Positions 17,514 to 24,763 of a stretch of DNA of 64,000 bases are shown piece by piece; position 1 is the stretch's first letter; each line of letters opens with the position of its first letter. Location of the stretch: NCBI RefSeq assembly GCF_042434095.1, contig NZ_JBHLUE010000008.1, positions 124,001 to 188,000 on the forward strand, given 5' to 3'. A program made the translations under genes and the position numbers. Source of the stretch: KBS50 sp042434095 (lineage in GTDB: Bacteria > Actinomycetota > Actinomycetes > Mycobacteriales > Micromonosporaceae). The notes under the pieces were generated by a model. That model saw only the letters and a program-made list of their open reading frames with translations. It searched no databases and was not told the origin of the DNA.

Positions 17514-18794
17514 TCAGTCGGTCGGGCGGGGGACCACGTAGAAGCGGGGCAGCGGGAGCATGCGCAGGCGGATCCGGGCGCCGCTGTGCCGGAGCTGCCA
17601 GGTCAGCGCCACGATGGCGGCGGCCATCGACAGCAGCCCGCCGATCCAGATGCTGGCGCCCGCGCCCAGGTGCTCGGCCGTCCAGCCGATCACCGGCGCG
17701 CCCACCGGGTTGGTGCCGAGAAAGACGAGCACCCACAGCGCCATCACCCGACCGCGGAAGGCCGCGTCGACGCCCAGCTGGACCCGCTGGTTAGCGGCCT
17801 GGGCGAAGAAGACCATGGAGAACCCGGTCGGCAGCAGCAGGAGCACCACCAGCCAGTACGAGGGCGCCAGCCCGACCAGCGTGCCGAACGCCGAGGTGGC
17901 CAGGGCGGCGGCCAGCACCACCCAGATCGACGGCCGGGCCCGGCGACCACTGCCGGCGAAGGCGCCGCCCAGCGCGCCCACCGCGAGCGCCGTGGTGAAC
18001 AGCCCGAACGTGGCGGCCGAGGTGTGAAAGACCGTCTTGGCCAGCGCCGCGAGGGTGAGCTGGAAGTTGAACAGGGTCATGCCGATCACGCCCATCAGCG
18101 CCATCGGCAGCACGATGTCCGATCGCTTGGCGACGTACCGCAGCCCGTCGATCACCCGGGCGGGCTGGCGGTCCTCGCGGTCCGGCAGCGCCTCCCGGTG
18201 CAGCTCCGAGCCGCGCATCTGAAGCACGAACACCAGCGGGGCGATGGAGCTGACCGCCGAGATCAGGAACACCGGTCCCACGTCGAAGGCGGCGATGGCC
18301 AGGCCGGCCACGGCCGGTCCGAGGATCCGGGCCGAGTTGAAGGTGGCCGCGTTCAGCGCGAGGGCGTTCGGCAGCAGCGGGGTGCCGACCAGTTCGGAGA
18401 CGAAGGACTGCCGGACCGGCGTTTCCACCGCGTTGGCCACCCCGAGCAGGGCCGCGAAGACGAAGACGTGCCAGAGCTGCACCAGGCCGGTGAAGACCAG
18501 CAGGCTCATGCCCCCGGCCAGCACCGTCCAGAAGGCGTTGGCGGCCAGCAACAGCGCCCGCTTGTCGTACCGGTCGGCCAGTCGCCCGGAGAAGAGGGTG
18601 AGCAGCAGCACCGGGGTGAACTGGCAGGCCGTGACGATGCCCAGCGCGGTGGGCGCGGCCAGCCGCAGCACCAGCCAGTCCTGGGCGACGAACATCATCC
18701 AGGTGCCGATGAGCTTGATCAGCTGGCCGCTGGCAAACAGCCGGTAGTTACGGACGTGCAGGGACTGGAACGTCTTGCTGAGCTGAGCCCGCAC
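17514..18794 (-). CDS. MFS multidrug-type exporter
   Basis: 426 residues, about twelve membrane helices. Motif A appears as GRLADRYDKRALLL, and the first helix carries FASGQLIKLIGTWMMFVAQDW, typical of EntS/TetV-like MFS exporters. The GTG start has AAGGAGG upstream. It is the second gene of a unit with the MarR regulator upstream on the same strand (68-bp gap), an arrangement typical of ligand-inducible drug efflux. Substrate unknown. Confidence 0.88.
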   Translation of the reverse strand: MRAQLSKTFQSLHVRNYRLFASGQLIKLIGTWMMFVAQDWLVLRLAAPTALGIVTACQFTPVLLLTLFSGRLADRYDKRALLLAANAFWTVLAGGMSLLVFTGLVQLWHVFVFAALLGVANAVETPVRQSFVSELVGTPLLPNALALNAATFNSARILGPAVAGLAIAAFDVGPVFLISAVSSIAPLVFVLQMRGSELHREALPDREDRQPARVIDGLRYVAKRSDIVLPMALMGVIGMTLFNFQLTLAALAKTVFHTSAATFGLFTTALAVGALGGAFAGSGRRARPSIWVVLAAALATSAFGTLVGLAPSYWLVVLLLLPTGFSMVFFAQAANQRVQLGVDAAFRGRVMALWVLVFLGTNPVGAPVIGWTAEHLGAGASIWIGGLLSMAAAIVALTWQLRHSGARIRLRMLPLPRFYVVPRPTD

Positions 18795-18862
18795 TCGGGG
18801 TGCGCCTCCTTCGGGTCGTACGCGTCATCCACGGCGGACGAAGCGGACCCGCGGGGCGCCGG

Positions 18863-19312
18863 TCAGGCGCGGGCCACCTTCTGGATGATCTCCGCGGCCT
18901 GGGCCAGGGTGTCCTGCTCGGCGTCGGTCAGCTCGGCGAGCCGCTCCGCCAACCAGGTGTTGCGTGCCCGCTCGAACCGCGCGAAAACCTCCCGCCCGGC
19001 ATCCGTCGCGGTGAGCAGGACCTGCCGGCCGTCGGTCGGATGCGGCGAACGCCGCACGAGGCCCTGCTCCTCGAGCTTGGCCACGGTCCTGGTCATCGTC
19101 GGCGGTTGAACCCGTTCGGCGTCGGCGAGCTCACGGGGAGTCAGCGCGCCTGCCAGCTCGATGCTGGTCAGGGCGGAGAGCTGAGTCATCGTCAGATCGC
19201 CGACCGGCCGGGTCTGCCGTACCCGGCGGTTGAGGCGGGTGATCGCATCGCGCAGCCGTGGTGCCAGCTGCGCCGGTGGAACGCCCACCGCCATCACCGT
19301 CCGCTCCGTCAC
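18863..19312 (-). CDS. MarR family transcriptional regulator
   Basis: 149 residues with a winged helix-turn-helix: LTPRELADAERVQPPTMTRT is the recognition helix region and SPHPTDGRQVLLTATDAGRE the wing with its conserved Asp-Gly-Arg. The GTG start at 19310-19312 has no ribosome site upstream, which suggests a leaderless or poorly initiated transcript. It probably represses itself and the exporter gene. An inverted repeat that may be its operator lies at 19315-19344. Confidence 0.92.
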   Translation of the reverse strand: MTERTVMAVGVPPAQLAPRLRDAITRLNRRVRQTRPVGDLTMTQLSALTSIELAGALTPRELADAERVQPPTMTRTVAKLEEQGLVRRSPHPTDGRQVLLTATDAGREVFARFERARNTWLAERLAELTDAEQDTLAQAAEIIQKVARA

Positions 19313-19314
19313 AT

Positions 19315-19344
19315 CGTTAGCTTATCTAATGAGCTTGGCTAACG
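19315..19344. promoter_or_regulatory. Candidate MarR operator
   Basis: CGTTAGC at 19315-19321 and its complement GCTAACG at 19338-19344 form an inverted repeat with a 16-base AT-richer centre, two bases upstream of the marR start codon. Position and symmetry fit autoregulation; the binding itself is an inference. Confidence 0.6.
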
Positions 19345-19466
19345 ACCACCGATATGACCACGATCACCCGAGGACCGGCCTGGTCAGTCGGCCGGGGGCC
19401 CCGATCGGACCGCGCAGAAAGTAGACCACGGACAGCGCCCCCGCCCCGCCCACGTATCCTGACCGG

Positions 19467-19730
19467 GTGCCCGCCGAGCCCCCCGAGCAGCCCGAAGTGG
19501 TCGACCCGCCGATGGTTCCGTTCGCGATCGGCGGGATGGTGATCTGGGCGCTGGCCGGGCTGGTGCTGCTGCTCTTCTGCCGCGGCTGGCTGGCCGCGCA
19601 CGGCCATGAGAACTGGTTGTGGACCTGCCTGGCGGGCTTCCTGATCGGCCTGCCAGGCCTGGCGGTCATGCGGCGCTACGACGCCCACCGGGCGCGACGC
19701 CGCGCCGACCCGGACCCGCAGCCCCGCTGA
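19467..19730 (+). CDS. DUF2530 small membrane protein
   Basis: 87 residues with two membrane helices (PFAIGGMVIWALAGLVLLLF and WLWTCLAGFLIGLPGLAVM) followed by a basic tail (RRYDAHRARRRAD). This matches the DUF2530 family found throughout actinobacteria, which has no known function. GTG start. It faces the convergent DUF3027 gene; the two ends are about 40 bp apart. Confidence 0.85.
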   Translation: MPAEPPEQPEVVDPPMVPFAIGGMVIWALAGLVLLLFCRGWLAAHGHENWLWTCLAGFLIGLPGLAVMRRYDAHRARRRADPDPQPR

Positions 19731-19771
19731 ACCGACCGCCGGCACCCGACTCGGGCCGGGCAGGTGGTGGG

Positions 19772-20593
19772 TCAGCTGTGGCCGTACTGCTCCGCGGGCT
19801 CGCCCGCCTCGACCGAGCCGGCCGCGCGGCTGACCGCGACGGCCTCCACCGCGCTGTCGTCGTAAACGGTCGGGAGCTCGTCGACGGGCGTCTCGGCGGA
19901 CTCGGTCAGGGTCTCCGAGTGCGCTCCGCAGCCGTGGTCCGCGGAGACCGCCCGCCCGTCGTCCGGCGCGTAGAAGTTCCCGCACACCCCGAACGCCTGG
20001 CGCAGCGAGCCGGCCAGCGGGAGGTAGAACCCGCACGTGCCACAGCGGGCGGCTCGCGGCGCGGCCGCGGAGATCGGCGCTTCCGGCCCGTGGTCCCCGT
20101 CGTACCACCGCTGGGCCGTGTCGATCCGACCCTCCCGGGACATCACCCGGGACCGGCCGAGGCCGAGCTCCCAAGCGGTCTCCTCGACGGCCGGGTCGTC
20201 CGAGAGCAGGTATCCGGGCACCAGCCGCTCGTCGTCGGCGGGCGCCGGAAGCAGGTCGCCGACGCCCAGGTCCCCGGGCTGAAGCCGCTCATGCCAGGGC
20301 AGCCAGCCCGGCGCGAGCATCGCGTCCGGGCCCGGCAGCAGGACGGTTTCGCAGATCGTGACGGTACGGCTGCGCGGCACCCGGGTGACCGTCACGGCCC
20401 AGCGCCAGCCCCGGTAGCCGGCCATCCGGCACTCGAAGAAGTGTGTGACGAGCCGCTCGCCCTCGGCCACCGCCGCAAGGTGCTCACCGACGTCCGCCGG
20501 GTCGACCTCGGCGAGCCCGTCCCGCGCCACGTCGACGGCGGCGGCACACACCTGGTCGAGGCGGGGGGCGCGGGTGGTGGAAGGCCTGCTCAC
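19772..20593 (-). CDS. DUF3027 family protein
   Basis: 273 residues, conserved actinobacterial DUF3027. The N-terminal part has LDQVCAAAVDVARDGLAEVD and the GYRGWRWAVTVTRV motif. The C-terminal part has RCGTCGFYLPL followed by FGVCGNFYAPDDGR and DHGCGAHSE, so two Cys pairs that could bind zinc. An acidic tail follows. Function unknown. GTG start at 20591-20593, divergent from the MFS gene at 20684. Confidence 0.85.
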   Translation of the reverse strand: MSRPSTTRAPRLDQVCAAAVDVARDGLAEVDPADVGEHLAAVAEGERLVTHFFECRMAGYRGWRWAVTVTRVPRSRTVTICETVLLPGPDAMLAPGWLPWHERLQPGDLGVGDLLPAPADDERLVPGYLLSDDPAVEETAWELGLGRSRVMSREGRIDTAQRWYDGDHGPEAPISAAAPRAARCGTCGFYLPLAGSLRQAFGVCGNFYAPDDGRAVSADHGCGAHSETLTESAETPVDELPTVYDDSAVEAVAVSRAAGSVEAGEPAEQYGHS

Positions 20594-20683
20594 CGTTTCA
20601 TTGTTCCCTATCCCTCCGGGCGACCGTCACGCACTCCCCGGGTAAGCGCGCCGCCGGGGGCCACGATCGGCGAGGATGGAGGC

Positions 20684-22444
20684 ATGCCGCTCTTTTCCCG
20701 CGCTGCCCGGCCCCGCCGGTCCTTTGCCGGCTACACCGCCGGTAAGACGGTCCGGGGCGTCCGGCTGCTGCTGCGGGGCGGATTCCGGAGCGGCCGCTGG
20801 GTCGGCCGGGGAGTGGGCCGGGCGCGCTTCCGCGGCGCCGGCGGCGAGGTCGGGATGACCCGGATGTTCGACCTGCACGCCGCCTCCTGCGCCGGTGACA
20901 CGTTGATCGCCATCGGGCTCGCCGGCACGATCTTCTTCAACGTCCCGCTCGGCGAGGCGCGTACCCGGGTCGGGCTCTACCTGATCGTCACGATGGTGCC
21001 ATTCGCGCTGCTGGCCCCGGTGGTCGGCCCGCTGCTGGACCACTTCCGGCACGGCCGCCGGTACGCGATGGCCGCGACCATGCTGGGACGGGCCTTCCTG
21101 GCGTGGCTCATCTCCGACCACATCCACGGCATCGGGCTCTATCCCGCCGCCTTCGGCGTGCTGGCCCTGTCCCGCGCGTACGGGGTGGCGCGGTCCGCCG
21201 CGGTGCCCCGGCTGCTGCCGGCCGGGCTCGGCCTGTCCCAGGTCGGCGCGCGGGCCAGCGTGTACGGGACGGTGGCCGGCGCCGTTGTGGCGCCGCTGGG
21301 CCTGGCGGCCTTCTGGTTCGGTCCGCAGTGGCCGCTGCGGGTCTCCTCGGTGATCTTCCTGGTGGGCATGGTGATCGCGCTGCGGCTGCCGGCCCGGGCC
21401 GACTCCGACCCACCGGAGACCACGGGCGGGCTCGGCCTCTGGCGCCGGGACGGCGGGCGGGTGCTCTCCGGCGCCCTCGTCACCACCGCCCTGCTGGGCA
21501 GCGCGACGCTTCGCGCCGGGTACGGATTCCTGCTGCTCTTCCTCGCCTTCGCGATCCGGGCCGGCGACCTCGACACCGACGTGCTCGGCCGGCACGTCGG
21601 CGCGCAGGGCGCGCTCGGGGTGATCGGTGCGGCCCTGGCCACCGGCACGTTCCTGGCCACCGCGGCCGGCACGCGGCTGCGGATCCGCCGCCCGGTCGTG
21701 CTGCAGATCACCGGCCTGGTCCTGGTGGCCGCGCTGGCGGCGCTGGCCGCGGTGCGCTTCTCGCTGCCGACGGTGGCCATGCTCTGCCTGATCGCGGCCG
21801 TGGTGAGCGGCATCGCCAAGCTGGCCGTCGACGCGACCATCCAGGAACGGATCCCGGAACGCCTGCGAGCCAGCGGGTTCGCGCACTCGGAAACGGTGCA
21901 CATGCTGGCCTTCGTCCTCGGCGGCGCGGTGGGCCTCGTCCCGCTGCCCGGGCGGCTCGGAATCGGCCTGGCCGCCGTGCTGGCCGCCGCCGCGGCCGCG
22001 GCCACCACGGTCGGCGGCCGTGGGTCCCGGGGCGACCGGTTGAGCGGCCGAGCCAGCGAGGAACGGCCCGTCCCGGAACCGGCCCCCGGTCCGTCGCCGG
22101 TGCCGCCCGGGCCGGATCCCGTGCCGCCGGCGCCACCCCGGCCGGGGCCGCCACCCCGGACGGCATCCCGCCCGGGCCCAACGCCGCAGGCCGGACCCGT
22201 ACCGCAGGCCGGCCCGACGCCGCAGGCCGGACCCGTACCGCAGGCCGGACCCGTACCGCAGGCCGGCCCGACGCCACTGGCTGGCCCGACCGTCCGGTCG
22301 GATCCGGCGGACCCGGATGCCCGGCCGGCGCCGGACGGCGGTCCGGACGAGGCGCCGACAGCGCCGCCCGGCTACCACATCTACCGGCCGTCCTCGGTGG
22401 CCGGAAACGGGTACCAGCAGGGCGCGGAGGGGCGGTCCGGATGA
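20684..22444 (+). CDS. MFS transporter with proline-rich repeat tail, upstream of mqnB
   Basis: 586 residues. A basic N-terminal stretch of about 50 residues precedes about ten to twelve hydrophobic helices. The C-terminal ~150 residues are disordered and Pro-rich with a hexapeptide-type repeat alternating GPTPQA and GPVPQA, ending PPGYHIYRPSS. The ATG at 20684 has GGAGG upstream. Its stop overlaps the mqnB start by four bases (ATGA at 22441), so the two are translationally coupled. Transport function and substrate are unknown; the coupling hints at menaquinone-linked metabolism but does not prove it. Confidence 0.82.
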   Translation: MPLFSRAARPRRSFAGYTAGKTVRGVRLLLRGGFRSGRWVGRGVGRARFRGAGGEVGMTRMFDLHAASCAGDTLIAIGLAGTIFFNVPLGEARTRVGLYLIVTMVPFALLAPVVGPLLDHFRHGRRYAMAATMLGRAFLAWLISDHIHGIGLYPAAFGVLALSRAYGVARSAAVPRLLPAGLGLSQVGARASVYGTVAGAVVAPLGLAAFWFGPQWPLRVSSVIFLVGMVIALRLPARADSDPPETTGGLGLWRRDGGRVLSGALVTTALLGSATLRAGYGFLLLFLAFAIRAGDLDTDVLGRHVGAQGALGVIGAALATGTFLATAAGTRLRIRRPVVLQITGLVLVAALAALAAVRFSLPTVAMLCLIAAVVSGIAKLAVDATIQERIPERLRASGFAHSETVHMLAFVLGGAVGLVPLPGRLGIGLAAVLAAAAAAATTVGGRGSRGDRLSGRASEERPVPEPAPGPSPVPPGPDPVPPAPPRPGPPPRTASRPGPTPQAGPVPQAGPTPQAGPVPQAGPVPQAGPTPLAGPTVRSDPADPDARPAPDGGPDEAPTAPPGYHIYRPSSVAGNGYQQGAEGRSG

Positions 22445-23109
22445 CCGTACGGATCCTGGTGGCCACGGCCGTCGAGCCGGAGGCCGCGGCCGTCCGGGCG
22501 GGCCTCGCGGGCGGCGGCGTCGAGGTGGCCGCCGTCGGTGTGGGTCCGGCCGCGGCCGCCGCCGGTACGGCACGCCTGCTGGCCACGGCCGAGGCAGCCG
22601 GTACGCCGTACGGCGCGGTGTTGAGCGCCGGCGTCGGCGGCGCGTTTCCCGGCCGGGCCGCCGTGGGCGGGCTCGTGCTGGCCACCCGCAGCGTCGCGGC
22701 GGACCTGGGCGCCGAATCCCCGGCGGGTTTCCTCCCGCTCGACCAGCTCGGCTTCGGCGACCCGGTCGGCCGGGTGGATCCGGCCCTGCTCGCCGGGCTG
22801 CGCGCCGCGCTGCCCACCGCGGTGACCGGCGCGGTGCTGACGCTCAGCACGGTGACCGGGACCGAGACCACGGCGCAGGCGCTGGCCACCCGGTTCCCGG
22901 ACGCCGCCGCCGAGGCCATGGAGGGGTACGGGGTGGCGACCGCGGCCGGCCAGGCCGGCCTGCCCTTCGCGGAGCTGCGGACGATCTCCAACCTGATCGG
23001 GCCGCGGGACCGGTCCGCCTGGCGGCTCGACGCAGCCCTCGCGGCCCTCACCGCCGCCGCCCCGGCGCTCATCACCGGCACCCTGGCCCTCGCCACCGCC
23101 CGGCCCTGA
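22441..23109 (+). CDS. mqnB: Futalosine hydrolase
   Basis: 222 residues, nucleoside phosphorylase-like fold. Hydrolyses (aminodeoxy)futalosine to release the base and dehypoxanthine futalosine in the futalosine pathway for menaquinone. Recognisable parts are ILVATAVEPEAAAVRAGL, the SAGVGGAFPGRAAVG loop, the purine/ribose-binding AEAMEGYGVATAAG, and RTISNLIGPRDRSAW near the C-terminus. The start overlaps the preceding MFS stop. Followed after element B2 by mqnD. Confidence 0.93.
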   Translation: MTVRILVATAVEPEAAAVRAGLAGGGVEVAAVGVGPAAAAAGTARLLATAEAAGTPYGAVLSAGVGGAFPGRAAVGGLVLATRSVAADLGAESPAGFLPLDQLGFGDPVGRVDPALLAGLRAALPTAVTGAVLTLSTVTGTETTAQALATRFPDAAAEAMEGYGVATAAGQAGLPFAELRTISNLIGPRDRSAWRLDAALAALTAAAPALITGTLALATARP

Positions 23110-23155
23110 CCAGAGCAAGCCCCCTCGGTCCCTCGCGCCCGGCCCATCCCGCCGT

Positions 23156-23224
23156 CGATCTTGCACTTTGGGCCCCCCTTTCGCGGCCTTCGCCGGAAAT
23201 GCACGGGCCACAAGTGCAAGATCG
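23156..23224. repeat. Palindromic element B2 (69 bp)
   Basis: The same 69-bp element as at 1896-1964 but inverted: terminal repeats CGATCTTGCACTT and complement, and a shared 32-bp arm identical to that of B1. It lies between mqnB and mqnD, inside what should be one transcription unit, ending 42 bp before the mqnD start. Confidence 0.8.
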
Positions 23225-23266
23225 CCGGGGCGGGTGCGGTCGGGCGGAGGGGGATACGGTGGGGGC

Positions 23267-24082
23267 GTGGCGCTTTCGCTGGCTTTCTCGCCCTGCCCCA
23301 ACGACACGTTCGTGTTCCATGCCCTGGTGCACGGGCTCGTGCCCGGCGCACCGCCGGTGGACGTGACATACGCCGACGTCGACGTGACGAACACGGCGGC
23401 TGAGCGGGGCGCGTTCGACCTGGTCAAGGTGAGTTACGCGGCGCTGCCCTGGCTGCTCGACGACTACCACCTGCTGCCCTGCGGCGGGGCGCTCGGGCGC
23501 GGCTGCGGCCCCCTGGTGCTCACCCGCGGCGACCGGACCGACCTCACCGGGGCCACGGTGGCCGTACCCGGCGACCGGACGACGGCGTACCTGCTGTTCC
23601 GGCTCTGGTCGGCGGGCCGGCCACCGGCCCGGATCGAGATCGTCCCGTTCCACGAGATCATGCCCGGCGTGGCGGCCGGCCGCTACGACGCCGGGCTGGT
23701 GATCCACGAGGCGCGATTCACCTACCCCCGGCACGGGCTCACCGCGCTGGTCGACCTGGGCGAGTGGTGGGAGGGCGACACCGGCCTGCCGATCCCGCTC
23801 GGCGCCATCCTGGCCCGCCGCGGCGCCGTCGACCCGACCGAGGCCGCCGGGTGGATCCGCGAGTCCGTCCGGCGGGCCTGGGCCGATCCGGCCGCGAGCC
23901 GGGAGTACGTCCTCGCGCACGCCCAGGAGATGGAACCGGACGTGGTACGGCGACACATCGAGCTCTATGTGAACGAATTCACGGCCGATCTGGGCGACGC
24001 CGGCCGGGCCGCGGTGGACGCCCTGCTCGGGCGCGCCGCGGCCGCCGGCCTGGTCCCGCAGCGGGGGCTGGAGCGGGCCTAG
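23267..24082 (+). CDS. mqnD: 1,4-dihydroxy-6-naphthoate synthase
   Basis: 271 residues, periplasmic-binding-protein-like fold. Cleaves cyclic dehypoxanthine futalosine to 1,4-dihydroxy-6-naphthoate. The N-terminus LAFSPCPNDTFVFHALVHG is diagnostic. DYHLLPCGGALGRGCGPLV and FHEIMPGVAAGRYDAGLVIH (with the conserved E-I-M and His) complete the signature. The GTG at 23267 fits the family start. It ends in a CTAG that also contains the stop of the convergent cold-shock gene. Other pathway genes (mqnA, mqnC, mqnE) are not in the window. Confidence 0.95.
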   Translation: MALSLAFSPCPNDTFVFHALVHGLVPGAPPVDVTYADVDVTNTAAERGAFDLVKVSYAALPWLLDDYHLLPCGGALGRGCGPLVLTRGDRTDLTGATVAVPGDRTTAYLLFRLWSAGRPPARIEIVPFHEIMPGVAAGRYDAGLVIHEARFTYPRHGLTALVDLGEWWEGDTGLPIPLGAILARRGAVDPTEAAGWIRESVRRAWADPAASREYVLAHAQEMEPDVVRRHIELYVNEFTADLGDAGRAAVDALLGRAAAAGLVPQRGLERA

Positions 24083-24465
24083 ACCTCCAGCTCGCGCGCC
24101 ACCGCGTGGACCAGCTGAGCGACCTTCTGCGCGGTCCGGCGGTCCGGGAAACGCCCCCGGCGCAGATCGGGCTGCACCTTCGCCTCCAGCACCTTGATCA
24201 TGTCCTCGACCAGGCCGTGCAGCTCCTCGGCCGGTCGGCGGCGCAGCTCGGCCACCGACGGCGGGGCGTCGAGCAGCTTCACCCCGAGCGCCTGGGATCC
24301 GCGCCGGCTGTCCACGACGCCGAACTCGATCCGCTGACCGCCCTTGAGCTCGCTCACTCCCGCGGGCAGCGCACCCTTGGGCAGGAACACGTCGCCGCCC
24401 TCGTCGCTGGTGACGAACCCGTATCCCTTGGCCGCGTCGTACCACTTCACTCGACCGGTCGGCAC
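24079..24465 (-). CDS. Cold-shock domain protein with C-terminal extension
   Basis: 128 residues. The first 65 are a cold-shock domain (GRVKWYDAAKGYGFVTSDEG with RNP1 KGYGFV; RNP2 is changed to DVFLPK, lacking the usual His). The last 60 are a helical extension (VAELRRRPAEELHGLVEDM) found in a longer actinobacterial CSP type. It probably binds single-stranded nucleic acid. The ATG is preceded by a 12-bp hairpin at 24511-24538 that would be in its leader. Its stop overlaps that of mqnD. Confidence 0.9.
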   Translation of the reverse strand: MPTGRVKWYDAAKGYGFVTSDEGGDVFLPKGALPAGVSELKGGQRIEFGVVDSRRGSQALGVKLLDAPPSVAELRRRPAEELHGLVEDMIKVLEAKVQPDLRRGRFPDRRTAQKVAQLVHAVARELEV

Positions 24466-24510
24466 CTGTTATCCCCTGCTTCGCTCGAACCGCTGATTGC
24501 CAGAAGAGAC

Positions 24511-24538
24511 TGTCGGGAAGCCACGCGGCTTCCCGACA
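24511..24538. promoter_or_regulatory. 12-bp perfect hairpin upstream of the cold-shock gene
   Basis: TGTCGGGAAGCC, loop ACGC, then the exact complement, 46 bases upstream of the cold-shock start codon. It could be a leader hairpin, as some cold-shock mRNAs have structured 5' regions, or a terminator for transcription coming from the right. The remaining bases to 24763 show nothing else that I recognise. Confidence 0.5.
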
Positions 24539-24763
24539 TCTCCAGGCTAACCGGCCCGGCCCTTCGACCGCCGCTGGGAATCCGGCGACATGCCCGGCGG
24601 CGCCCCGCCCTTTCCCGCCCGGCCGGACCCGCCCATCCCGTTTTGCGGCACCGGCCCCTCCCACCCGGCGACGGTCCCGTCCCGCCTCGGATCCAGCCAC
24701 CCGGTCCGGAGGCCGGCGTCCGAGAGGCGGGAACCCGGCCCGGCCGGCTAGCGTGGAACGACG

